DNA of 64,000 bases, from positions 496,001 to 560,000 of the forward strand of contig DATMRW010000021.1 of assembly GCA_035565775.1 (NCBI GenBank). Direction: 5' to 3'. This document shows positions 8,885 through 16,906 of the stretch, one piece after another (within the stretch, counting starts at the first letter, position 1; every line of letters begins with the position of its first letter). The notes below the pieces were generated by a model. That model was given only the letters and a program-made list of their open reading frames with translations, was not told where the DNA came from and made no database searches. The stretch comes from PRO6 sp035565775 (lineage in GTDB: Bacteria; Pseudomonadota; Alphaproteobacteria; Rhizobiales; Xanthobacteraceae). Both the position numbers and the translations under genes were made by a program.

Positions 8885-9361
8885 TCAATTGAGGATGCGT
8901 TCCATGTTCGGAACGATGACGAACTCTTCACGCCACTTCGTGATGAAGTTGATGAACTCAGGTCTCCAATGCATTCCAAGGCGGGGCGTCTGCTGGATAT
9001 TGGCGCGGGATATTTCGGAGACCTCGTAAACCCGGTCGGCGACGACGCCGACCAGAACCGGCTCATTCCCGATGTCGACGTTGAGGACGACAATGCGAGT
9101 GTCGGCAGTTCTCTCGGCCTCGCCCATGCCGAACCGAACACGCAGATCGGCCAGGGGGATGATCATCCCGCGGACATTCACAACCGATGGCAGAAACGCT
9201 TTTGCGCCGGCCACCCTGGTTTCTGGAACGGGATCGATGATCTCGCGAACCATTCCCGCCTCCATTGCAAAGATCTCTTCGCCGATCCCGAGCATCACGA
9301 CCTGCAACACTTCGAGGTCAGATGGCTCGGTGCCAAGCTCTTTCACACCGGTATCGGTCAT
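8885..9361 (-). CDS. cheW: Chemotaxis coupling protein CheW (first copy in operon)
   Basis: A 158-residue CheW homologue. Typical segments are VVMLGIGEEIFAMEAGMVREI, FLPSVVNVRGMIIPLADLRVRFG, and VLVGVVADRVYEV, followed by a C-terminal FVIVPNMERIL. Its ATG overlaps the cheA stop (ATGA at 9358-9361), which implies translational coupling. It is clearly diverged from the other CheW in the operon, so it is not a recent duplication. The two may favour different partners, for example the transmembrane receptor and the soluble MCP-like protein, but that is inference. Confidence 0.94.
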   Translation of the reverse strand: MTDTGVKELGTEPSDLEVLQVVMLGIGEEIFAMEAGMVREIIDPVPETRVAGAKAFLPSVVNVRGMIIPLADLRVRFGMGEAERTADTRIVVLNVDIGNEPVLVGVVADRVYEVSEISRANIQQTPRLGMHWRPEFINFITKWREEFVIVPNMERILN

Positions 9362-11367
9362 GCTGCCTCACTGACGCGCTGATTTTCGCTGCGCCCCTGG
9401 CCGATGGCTATCAGCTGCGGGACATCCAGGATCAGGGCAGCCGTGCCGTCGCCAAGAATGGTCGCACCGGAAAACATCGTGACATCCGAATGCAGTTTAG
9501 ACATCGACTTGATCACTGTCTGATGGCTGCCGATGATCTGATCGGCAACGAGCCCGACACGCGTGTCGCCGCTTGAAGTGATGATGACTTTCTGATGGCG
9601 ATCCGGCTCGCCGTCTGCGTGGAACAGTTCTCTCAGACGCAGAAAGGGGACGAGGTTGCCCCGCATGTTGAGAAAATTGCGTCCGCGTGTTTTCTCGTCC
9701 GCCGACGTAAGCTCGACACATTCTTCTACCGCAGACAGGGGGATTATATACCGCCCCTCCCCGACGCGGATCAAAAGCCCTTCGATGATCGCCAGCGTCA
9801 ACGGCAGATGCAGCGTCACCGTTGTTCCTTGGCCCGGCGCGCTCGACAATTCGATCGTGCCGCGCATGTCCTCGATGGTGCGCTTGACCACATCCATTCC
9901 GACACCGCGGCCGGAAAGAGCCGAGACGGTTTGCGCGGTCGAAAAACCCGGACTGAACAGCAGCTGATGAATGTCGTGATCGGACAGCGCAGCGCCGGCG
10001 GCAACGAGGCCGGCTTCTTCGGCCTTGGCCCGGATGCGCGCGGTGTTCAAACCAGCGCCGTTGTCGCGAATTGTCACGAGCACCTGAGCGCCGGAATGAA
10101 CGGCGGTAAGTTCGATCCGGCCCAGCTCCGTTTTTCCGGCACTTGCCCGAACCGACGTCTCCTCTATGCCGTGATCAATCGCGTTACGGATGAGATGCAC
10201 CAGCGGATCCGCCAGGCATTCGATCATGGTCTTGTCCAGTTCGGTATCTTCGCCTGCAGTGACGAATTCGACCGGCTTGCCGAGATCCCGCGACAGATCA
10301 TGAACGAGCCGACGAAAGCGCCCGAACAGAGATTCGATCGGCACCATCCGCGCGCCCATCGTGGTATCGCGCAAGCTCGCCGCGAGGCGTTCGATCTCTT
10401 CGGCGATGATCTTGATGGAAAGATCGTCCGTGAGAGATGCCAGCTGGCTCAACCGCGCCTGTGCGATCACCAGCTCGCCGACACGATCCATCAATTCGTC
10501 GAGACGCTCGGCCTGCACCCGCACCGTTGCAATGCCGCGCTCGTCTGCGCGCCTCGATCCGCCGCGCTTGAGGGCCTGTGCAGGCTGTTCACGCTCGGCT
10601 TTACTCGGGGCGGGCACGATATCCTGCTCGGTCGGCGCCAGAATCTGTTCCGCTTCGCCGGACGCCAAAATCGGCTCAAGAACGAGCTTCATTTCGTCGC
10701 GCACGAACATGAAGACACCGTCGATGGCGGCTTCATCACACTCGCTGTACAACGTGACATCCCAGCTCAGGAAGCAGGACTCCGGCTCGAGGTCGTCAAG
10801 CAAAGGCACTGCGTCGGTCAATGCCGTAACGAAGCACGAGCCGAGATCACGCAGATCATCCAGCAGATCGAGCGGGTTCGAGCCATTGCGCAGGATATGG
10901 CTGTCGAACTCGATCTGGAGCCGCCACCCCAGCCGCCTCCCTGCGTTGGCCGACGTCGCCTCAGTCGTGCTCGGCGCAGCCGCTTCGCACTTGTCGATCA
11001 CAACAAGCTGGCGAAGATCGTCCAGAATAGCATCGCCAATAATGGCTTCCGTTGTCTCGGGCGTCTCGATCAGGGCGCGAATGTGATCTTTTGCCGAGAG
11101 CGCGACCGAGATCAGATGGTGCGTCGGCCGGATCTCGCCATTTCTGACGAGATCGAAAGCCGTCTCAAATTCGTGGGTGAACGAGGCTACGGCTTCGAAG
11201 CCGAACATCGCGCCCGACCCTTTGATCGTGTGAAGGGCCCGAAAGGCGCTATCGACAAGGTCGCGATCCTCGGGGCGTTGAGCAAGGTCGAGCAGCGCGC
11301 CTTCCAACGTCTCCAGAATCTCGTGCGCCTCCTGGCGGAACACGTCAGCCGGGTCGAGGCCGCTCAT
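9358..11367 (-). CDS. cheA: Chemotaxis sensor histidine kinase CheA
   Basis: A 669-residue CheA. The P1 phosphotransfer domain carries the phospho-accepting H46 (ALHTIKGSGAMFGF). A variable P2-like domain with DLGSCFVTALTDAVPLLDDL follows at about 150-255. The dimerisation helix includes RLDELMDRVGELVIAQARLS. The ATPase core has the N-box HLIRNAIDHGIE, the G1 motif DNGAGL and GRGVGMDVVKR. A CheW-like P5 domain closes the protein (LPLTLAIIEGLLI onward). The start at 11367 overlaps the cheY stop (ATGA). All catalytic motifs appear intact, so it should autophosphorylate and pass phosphate to the operon's CheY and CheB. Confidence 0.97.
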   Translation of the reverse strand: MSGLDPADVFRQEAHEILETLEGALLDLAQRPEDRDLVDSAFRALHTIKGSGAMFGFEAVASFTHEFETAFDLVRNGEIRPTHHLISVALSAKDHIRALIETPETTEAIIGDAILDDLRQLVVIDKCEAAAPSTTEATSANAGRRLGWRLQIEFDSHILRNGSNPLDLLDDLRDLGSCFVTALTDAVPLLDDLEPESCFLSWDVTLYSECDEAAIDGVFMFVRDEMKLVLEPILASGEAEQILAPTEQDIVPAPSKAEREQPAQALKRGGSRRADERGIATVRVQAERLDELMDRVGELVIAQARLSQLASLTDDLSIKIIAEEIERLAASLRDTTMGARMVPIESLFGRFRRLVHDLSRDLGKPVEFVTAGEDTELDKTMIECLADPLVHLIRNAIDHGIEETSVRASAGKTELGRIELTAVHSGAQVLVTIRDNGAGLNTARIRAKAEEAGLVAAGAALSDHDIHQLLFSPGFSTAQTVSALSGRGVGMDVVKRTIEDMRGTIELSSAPGQGTTVTLHLPLTLAIIEGLLIRVGEGRYIIPLSAVEECVELTSADEKTRGRNFLNMRGNLVPFLRLRELFHADGEPDRHQKVIITSSGDTRVGLVADQIIGSHQTVIKSMSKLHSDVTMFSGATILGDGTAALILDVPQLIAIGQGRSENQRVSEAA

Positions 11368-11729
11368 AATCGCACCAGCTTGTTCACAACCGCCAGAAGT
11401 TGATCCGGCTTGAAGGGCTTCGTAATCCAACCGGTTGCGCCGGCCCTTTTTGCCTCGAGCTTGATTGCGTCGTTCGATTCAGTCGTGAGAAATACGATTG
11501 GCAGGCCAAGCAACGTCGGCACGCTTCGCAGCGCGCGGATAAGCTCAAGGCCGTTCATCACCGGCATGTTCAGATCGGTGATCACAAGATCAACGCGGCT
11601 GGCCTTTGCCTTTGCCAAGCCTTCGGCGCCGTCGCCAGCCTCGATCACGGTGTGGCCGGCAGGGCCGAGCACAACCTTGATCATCTGGCGAATACTCGGC
11701 GAGTCATCGACGGTAAGGATAGTGGCCAT
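11364..11729 (-). CDS. cheY: CheY-like single-domain response regulator
   Basis: A 121-residue stand-alone receiver. The acid pair D8-D9, phospho-acceptor D52 (VDLVITDLNMPVMNG), conserved Thr at 82/83 and Lys104 (TKPF) are all present. It is the only CheY of this operon and lies directly upstream of cheA with an ATGA overlap. It should carry the output of the CheA kinase. Its own start is a TGATG junction with the STAS gene. GTG at 11732 is an alternative start one codon upstream. No cheZ is present, so dephosphorylation must rely on intrinsic turnover or another protein. Confidence 0.93.
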   Translation of the reverse strand: MATILTVDDSPSIRQMIKVVLGPAGHTVIEAGDGAEGLAKAKASRVDLVITDLNMPVMNGLELIRALRSVPTLLGLPIVFLTTESNDAIKLEAKRAGATGWITKPFKPDQLLAVVNKLVRL

Positions 11730-12049
11730 CACAAACCCCGCCTTTTTTGAGCGGACGGCTCGCCATTGATCGCATCCTCGGCAACTCCGGCGCGCTCCAG
11801 CGTGGTGCGTAGCTGCTGCGAGAACTCGGACAGCTCAAGGCGACGCCCCTGAAGGCGCGCGGATTTCGCGGTCGACAGCAACAGCTGGATGGACGTCAGA
11901 TCGGCCCTGCCCACCTCCGAGCAATCGATCTTGAGTGCGCTCCCACTCCGGAATGCTTCCTGGATGAATTCATGAGTTCTTCGGATCGCAATGATGCTGC
12001 AATCCTCGGGCAGGCGCAGCGACCATGTCGAAACTACCGGGTTTTCCAT
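11729..12049 (-). CDS. STAS-domain protein, first gene of the che operon
   Basis: A 106-residue protein with the length and pattern of an anti-sigma-factor-antagonist/MlaB-like STAS domain: WSLRLPEDCSI, ALKIDCSEVGRADLTSIQLLLSTAKSARLQGRRLELSEF and a C-terminal helix. In SpoIIAA-type proteins a Ser sits in the segment aligned with SEVGRADLTSIQ. Here the aligned position could be S or T, so phosphorylation is uncertain. The ATG at 12049 has GAGTAGG about 9 bases upstream. A long upstream extension of the frame has no RBS and was rejected. STAS genes lead some alphaproteobacterial che operons, but the function is unknown. Confidence 0.8.
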   Translation of the reverse strand: MENPVVSTWSLRLPEDCSIIAIRRTHEFIQEAFRSGSALKIDCSEVGRADLTSIQLLLSTAKSARLQGRRLELSEFSQQLRTTLERAGVAEDAINGEPSAQKRRGL

Positions 12050-12433
12050 CAACGCATACCTACTCTCACGATGTGAACCATACGCCGGACAAATTGAAGG
12101 CCACATCGCTCTTCGCCATCGACTATCGAACACAGGGATAGCCAAATCTCTAAAATGAAACTGCCGGCAGCGTCGCAGCGAGAACGAAATTCGCTCTTTG
12201 CAATGCATGCGATGCAAAACCGGCCAATCCGACCGGATGGAAAGAATCAAAATCGTTCAGACGAAAATTTGGGAAGAAAAGCCGTCGCGAGGAATGATCG
12301 CTCGCATGCTTCGTCCCGCGCTAAGCTCAAGACGCCGATCGATGCCCGATCGAGGCCGCGGACGATGAATATCTCGGAGAAGAAGACGAGGCTTTAAACC
12401 CCAAAATGCACCGCAGCGAGAGAGCCGCCTGCG
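12050..12433. other. 384-base intergenic region: probable che operon control region
   Basis: No gene is supported here. Because all che genes are read leftwards from 12049, this region should hold the operon promoter. I could not identify a convincing -35/-10 pair. The clearest element is the 22-base imperfect palindrome at 12197-12218, listed separately. The region is AT-richer than the flanking housekeeping DNA. Confidence 0.5.
12197..12218. promoter_or_regulatory. 22-base imperfect palindrome upstream of the che operon
   Basis: The sequence TTTGCAATGCATGCGATGCAAA has outer arms TTTGCA/TGCAAA and a central GCATGC palindrome, with 18 of 22 positions symmetric. It lies about 150 bases upstream of the STAS start, between the PAS-XRE regulator gene and the operon. 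This is a reasonable place for a dimeric regulator to bind. No family consensus was recognised, so the role is inference. Confidence 0.4.
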
Positions 12434-13459
12434 TTAGAGCAATTGATCCAAGGCGAGAAAGATATCGCCCTTGCGGCTATGAAAAATCACGCCGCCCTGC
12501 TCCAGCGCGGCCTTCACACTTAGAATCGTTCGCCGACGAATCGACCCCGCATCGCCGTTTTCAAAGCGCCGAATGCTCGAAATTGACACTCCGCTTTTCG
12601 TCGAAAGATCCTCGATCGACCAGCCCAGCAAGGCGCGTGCGGCTCTCACGTGCGGAGGCCTCATCTTGTCAATGGCGGGGACGCTCGGCGCTTCATTCAT
12701 GCTTCTCGCAACCAATCCCGTCCATTCAGACAGGTTTCCGGCATCGTCGAAAACCGGCGCGGCGTACAGCGATACGGTCATCTCGTCAGCGGACAACGGA
12801 AGCGACAGCACCATCCGGGAGACAAAGCACTTTTCCTCCGCAACCGCTTGTTTCCACACGACTTCTGCTCGCAACCGATCGCTTTCGCGCACGAATCTGA
12901 GCCACCGCCACCCCATGAGATCGGATGACGACTGAAGCCCAAACGATCGCCAATTGTGAAAGCCTGTGATCGCCCCGTCTTTGGATGCCGACCAGGTGCT
13001 GAAACAGAACTGCTCGGCCAGAACGTCCGACCGCCTGTCCTTGCGCCGGAACAGTTGAAGGAAATTCTGCTGATCTGTCACATCGATAAGGAGGCCGGCA
13101 ATCCGCTGCGGCACTCCATCTTTCGAATAGAAAACCTCCGCGCGGCTCAGGAGCCAGCGCAGACGTCCACCTGTCAGAATGACCCGAAATTTATGCTCGG
13201 TGACAACGCCCTGAATGGCCAGCTCATAAGCATCCTGCACCATTTTGCGATCATCGGGATGAACTCTCTTGAGGACAGTGTCGAGAGACGGTCTATCGAC
13301 CGCAGGATTCGTCCCAAGCATCCGGTGAGTGCCCGCGGACCAAAACGACGTTCCTTTCGACAGATCGCGCGACCACAATCCGAGCTGTCCCATTTCTTCT
13401 GCGATTGAAAGTAGTGAACGCGAAGAGAACGGCACGCGGCCATCTAACACAGCAGTCAT
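12434..13459 (-). CDS. PAS-PAS-XRE transcriptional regulator
   Basis: This 341-residue protein has two PAS-like domains and a C-terminal helix-turn-helix. PAS 1 (about 20-130) shows LGLWSRDL, the HPDD motif of PAS_3 folds (VHPDDRKMV) and closes with GLLIDVTD. PAS 2 (about 150-250) has WSASKDG, GFHNW and closes with EWTGLVARSM. Residues about 268-325 form an XRE/Cro HTH (VRAARALLGWSIEDLSTKSG, then VSISSIRRFENG). No kinase or enzymatic domain is present, so it is a one-component regulator sensing a small molecule, light or redox through PAS. It is on the same strand as the che operon and 384 bases upstream, making the operon a plausible target. Confidence 0.85.
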   Translation of the reverse strand: MTAVLDGRVPFSSRSLLSIAEEMGQLGLWSRDLSKGTSFWSAGTHRMLGTNPAVDRPSLDTVLKRVHPDDRKMVQDAYELAIQGVVTEHKFRVILTGGRLRWLLSRAEVFYSKDGVPQRIAGLLIDVTDQQNFLQLFRRKDRRSDVLAEQFCFSTWSASKDGAITGFHNWRSFGLQSSSDLMGWRWLRFVRESDRLRAEVVWKQAVAEEKCFVSRMVLSLPLSADEMTVSLYAAPVFDDAGNLSEWTGLVARSMNEAPSVPAIDKMRPPHVRAARALLGWSIEDLSTKSGVSISSIRRFENGDAGSIRRRTILSVKAALEQGGVIFHSRKGDIFLALDQLL

Positions 13460-14731
13460 CTTCCCGCACCGAGTGGCCGCAAAAAACTCATCATATACTG
13501 ACCGATGGAGGCGTGAGGCGATAAGCGCGACGCAGAGTGGACCTGCTGATAGAATTGAGCCAACAGCAAATTCGCCGGAGAGAGCGCTGCCCGCCTTATA
13601 CGATCTATTTTATCGACTCAACGAATTTCGCTGGAAATTTTGTGAATACGTCTACCAGTTCGCGCCAACCGAAACTGTTGCGGATGAATTGTGAAAAGAC
13701 GCCGGTATCATCAACCGCCGAAATCGCTGGTGATCCGAAGTAAACTTACTGTGGCTCAGAGCACGCGCAGCGCAAGCAATCGATCCACTCCAACAAGTCA
13801 GAATCTCCAGGCGGAAAATCGTAGAGCGACGGCCTTCGCGAACCGATGCCGGCATCGCAAAATTCTTTGCTGATCTAAAGATTTCGCGCTGACGTCAGTC
13901 CGCACGGTCCGTTTGAAAAAATTGGCTCTGCCGGCACCCGCAGTCAGACCACCATGACAACGGATGGAAATTTCTGCCCGTGTTCCTAACGCGACCGAAC
14001 CGAACCATGGCAATGGCTTTTAATTAAAATACTTCGGTTCAATGCCGAGCCCGGTGCCTCCCGAAAGCGCCATCGCCTGAGCTCAACGATTCGACTGACC
14101 GCAACTGACAAGGCAAAAAAATACCGCAATCTTGATCCGCCCGGTTCCAGAACCGTCCAGATCAGCCGCACCGACGCCGGCGCAGGCAAAATTGCCACCG
14201 ACGCTTAAGACGAGAGCTGCGACGACAATGCTTTACTTCGAGCCTCTCGCCGCGATGATTTTTGCCGGTCGAGAGTTGCGCCGACCATCTCCGAAACGCT
14301 GAGTGAGGACAATTGCCTCCCGAACGAGTTCTTCCCGCATCACGGCAACCTGTCGAAAGCGACGCGGGAAGAGGTCGAGACGGGCCTGCGCATGGCGAGC
14401 ACGAGCATCGCATCCTGCACGAGGCGCACGCTCAGCACCTGTCCGTTGGCCTCGCCGATTGGCCGCCAGGAAACCCTGATCTTCGCCGGGCGTCCCTGGC
14501 TGGTGAGGGAGATCGTGGTGCCCCACAGCCGGCAAGCCTCCGCGCTTCAGCGGCGGCGGGAACATCGGAGAATGCCTGAGCGCGCAGTGCCTGCCGTTTT
14601 CGTATCTCGGAACCTCAACAAAAGAGAACATCCGAGCGGAGGACCGTGTTTTCGGAAACACCAGCACCAAGGGCGAGGCATCCGGAGATTTTTTCAACAA
14701 AAAGGGCCGCAGGCGGGAACTGAAAATCTTT
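13460..14731. other. Gene-poor, AT-richer 1.27 kb stretch adjoining tRNA-Gln
   Basis: No intact gene is convincing here. Short frames in all six readings lack both ribosome-binding sites and the GC-biased third positions typical of this genome, except for the broken frame at 14205-14546. The stretch ends at the 3' end of the tRNA-Gln gene, the usual insertion side for integrative elements. No integrase and no duplicated tRNA 3' end was seen. Confidence 0.5.
14205..14546 (-). pseudogene. Possible gene remnant with an in-frame stop
   Basis: Reading leftwards from 14546, 68 codons are open down to a TGA at 14340-14342. In 60 of them the third base is G or C by my count, the signature of real coding DNA in this genome. 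The peptide includes RLWGTTISLTSQGRPAKIRV and VLSVRLVQDAMLVLAMRRPV. The same frame continues after the stop for 44 codons (LSSLSVSEMVGATLDRQ) to a TAA at 14205. There is no start codon and the family was not recognised. It is probably the decayed 3' part of a gene. Confidence 0.27.
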
Positions 14732-14806
14732 TGGCTGGGGCGGGAGGGTTCGAACCTCCGCATGGTGGAATCAAAATCCACTGCCTTACCACTTGGCGAC
14801 GCCCCA
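14732..14806 (-). tRNA. tRNA-Gln (anticodon TTG)
   Basis: The reverse complement folds as a complete tRNA with a genomically encoded CCA end (14732-14734). The acceptor stem is TGGGGCG/CGCCCCA, the anticodon stem GTGGA/TCCAC encloses the loop TTTTGAT with anticodon TTG, and the T arm is GGAGG-TTCGAAC-CCTCC. Anticodon TTG reads CAA, so it is a glutamine tRNA of 75 bases. Confidence 0.96.
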
Positions 14807-14853
14807 ACAGCCGGGAACGGGCGGACACTGCCTGCCCGTGCGCTGGTTTGGTC

Positions 14854-14882
14854 CGTCTACAGATTGTCGCCCCGCTTTTCAA
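14854..14882 (-). promoter_or_regulatory. Candidate sigma-70 promoter for tRNA-Gln
   Basis: On the minus strand, TTGAAA (14877-14882) is followed after 17 bases by TAGACG (14854-14859). A start near 14847 would give a leader of about 40 bases before the tRNA. The -10 box is imperfect. Confidence 0.4.
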
Positions 14883-15092
14883 CTCCAGCCGCACGATTTT
14901 TCAAAAGGCCAGAGGCGATATTCCGATGCCGCGCCCAATTAATTGTTTTCTCACGCCTTTTTGGCCCGTCGCGAAATCTTTGCCAAAACCGGCCCGCAGC
15001 CGCCCAAGATGGTTGAGGCGCCCCGGTTTTCGTGGGATGAAATCTTAAAAATCAGACTCTTCGGCCTCCCTCAGACAACCAAAGAGACGTTC

Positions 15093-16868
15093 ATGACCTA
15101 TCGTGCGCCCATCGACGACATCCTGCTCGCTCTCAACGAAGGTGCGGGACTGGCCGCAGCAACCGAGGCCGGCCTTGTCCGGGATTTCGATAGCGATCTC
15201 ACGGCCGCTGTTCTTGAAGAAGCCGGCCGCTTCGCCAGCGACATTCTGGCTCCGCTCAACCGGATCGGCGACGAAAAGGGCATCCGCCTCGACAATGGCG
15301 TCGTCACCACCGCACCGGGCTGGAAGGAGGCCTATCGGCAGTGGAGCGAGGCCGGCTGGAACGCCGTCTCGAGCCCCGAGGCCTGGGGCGGACAGGGCCT
15401 GCCGCTGGCGATCAACGCCGCCTGCACCGAAATCTGGAGCGCCTCGAACATCGCCTTCGGCCTGTGCCCGCTGCTCACGCTGAGCGCCATCGAGGCGCTG
15501 GAAGCCCATGGCAGCGACGAGTTGAAGCAAACCTATCTCGGCAAGCTGGTGTCCGGCGAATGGACCGGCACGATGCTCCTCACCGAGCCGCAGGCGGGCT
15601 CCGACGTCGGCGCATTGCGCACCCGGGCCGAGCGCGCCGCCGACGGCACCTACCGCCTGTCAGGCAGCAAGATCTTCATCACCTATGGCGAGCACGATAT
15701 GACCGACAATATCGTGCATTTCATTCTGGCGCGGCTGCCGGACGCGCCGGCCGGCACCAAGGGCATTTCGCTGTTTCTCGTGCCCAAATTCCTCGTCAAC
15801 GCGGATGGCTCGCTCGGCGAACGCAACGACATTTATGCCAGCGGCGTCGAGCACAAGCTCGGCATGCACGCCTCGCCGACCTGCACCATGTCGATGGGTG
15901 ATCATGGCGGCGCCGTCGGCTATCTGATCGGCGAGGAAAACCGCGGCATGGCCTGCATGTTCACCATGATGAACCAGGCGCGGCTCGGCGTCGGCCTCGA
16001 AGGCGTCGGCATCGCCGATCGCGCCTATCAGCAGGCGCTGGCCTATGCCCAGGAGCGCAAGCAGGGCCGCGCTCTCGGCAAGACCGATAGCGGCTCGGAT
16101 CCCATCATCGTCCACCCCGACATCAAGCGGATGCTGATGCAGATGCGCGCGCTGACGGCGGCCGCCCGCTCGATCTGCTACGCAACCGCGGTGGCGCTCG
16201 ACGTCGCCCAGCGCGCCGCCGATCCGGCGATCCAGAGCAAGGCCGCGACCCGCGCCGCCCTCCTGACGCCGATGGCGAAGGCGTTCTCGACCGACATCGG
16301 CAACGAAGTGGCCGCGCTCGGCGTGCAGGTGCACGGCGGCATGGGCTTCATCGAGGAAACCGGCGCCGCGCAACATGTCCGCGACGCGCGCATTCTGACG
16401 ATCTACGAAGGCACCAACGGCATCCAGTCGATCGACCTCGTCACGCGCAAACTGTCGGCGCAGGGCGGCGCGGCCGTCTGGGAGCTGCTGGAGGAGTTGT
16501 CCGACGTCGTCGCCCGCGTCGAGGCGTCGAACAATCCCGACTTCGGCCTCACCGGAGAACGGCTGCGCGAAGCCCTCAAGGCCACCGAGCGCGCCAGCCG
16601 CTGGCTGCTCGAGCAAATGGCTTCCGCGCCGAACAACGCCCTCGCCGGTGCAACGCCCTATTTGCGGCTGTTCTCATCGGCGCTCGGCGGCTGCCTGCTG
16701 GCCAAGGAAGCGCTTGCGGCGACCGGCAACGGCGCGGATGGGCAGCGTTACGTCACGCTCGCGCGGTTCTTCGCCGAAAACGTTGCAGTGCAGGCCGATG
16801 CGCTGGCCGACACCGTGGTGCAGAGCGCCGACGCCATCGCCGGCGCCGACGCAGTGCTGCTCGCATAG
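15093..16868 (+). CDS. Acyl-CoA dehydrogenase, long (DmdC/AcdA-like) type
   Basis: This 591-residue flavoenzyme catalyses alpha,beta-dehydrogenation of an acyl-CoA. The extra length over the usual 380 residues reflects the N-terminal extension and C-terminal domain of the branch that includes 3-methylmercaptopropionyl-CoA dehydrogenase. Visible motifs are LLTEPQAGSDVGALRT, KIFITYGEHD, GYLIGEENRGMACMF, VQVHGGMGF and IYEGTNGIQSIDL, the last carrying the catalytic Glu. The start at 15093 has AGAGACG upstream. The earlier in-frame stretch is not protein-like. The exact substrate cannot be told from sequence. It is probably a fatty-acid beta-oxidation enzyme. Confidence 0.92.
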   Translation: MTYRAPIDDILLALNEGAGLAAATEAGLVRDFDSDLTAAVLEEAGRFASDILAPLNRIGDEKGIRLDNGVVTTAPGWKEAYRQWSEAGWNAVSSPEAWGGQGLPLAINAACTEIWSASNIAFGLCPLLTLSAIEALEAHGSDELKQTYLGKLVSGEWTGTMLLTEPQAGSDVGALRTRAERAADGTYRLSGSKIFITYGEHDMTDNIVHFILARLPDAPAGTKGISLFLVPKFLVNADGSLGERNDIYASGVEHKLGMHASPTCTMSMGDHGGAVGYLIGEENRGMACMFTMMNQARLGVGLEGVGIADRAYQQALAYAQERKQGRALGKTDSGSDPIIVHPDIKRMLMQMRALTAAARSICYATAVALDVAQRAADPAIQSKAATRAALLTPMAKAFSTDIGNEVAALGVQVHGGMGFIEETGAAQHVRDARILTIYEGTNGIQSIDLVTRKLSAQGGAAVWELLEELSDVVARVEASNNPDFGLTGERLREALKATERASRWLLEQMASAPNNALAGATPYLRLFSSALGGCLLAKEALAATGNGADGQRYVTLARFFAENVAVQADALADTVVQSADAIAGADAVLLA

Positions 16869-16906
16869 GCGGGCCAGCGCCCGCCGTCGTCGTCACGTCG
16901 AAGTCT

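Noticed and set aside
13329..13694. 121-codon plus-strand frame overlapping the start of the PAS-XRE regulator
   Set aside because: It has no RBS, a mixed composition and no motifs, and it overlaps the regulator's coding start.
14233..14781. 182-codon minus-strand frame running through tRNA-Gln
   Set aside because: It crosses the tRNA gene, has no RBS, and its third positions lack the coding bias seen in the alternative frame at 14343-14546.
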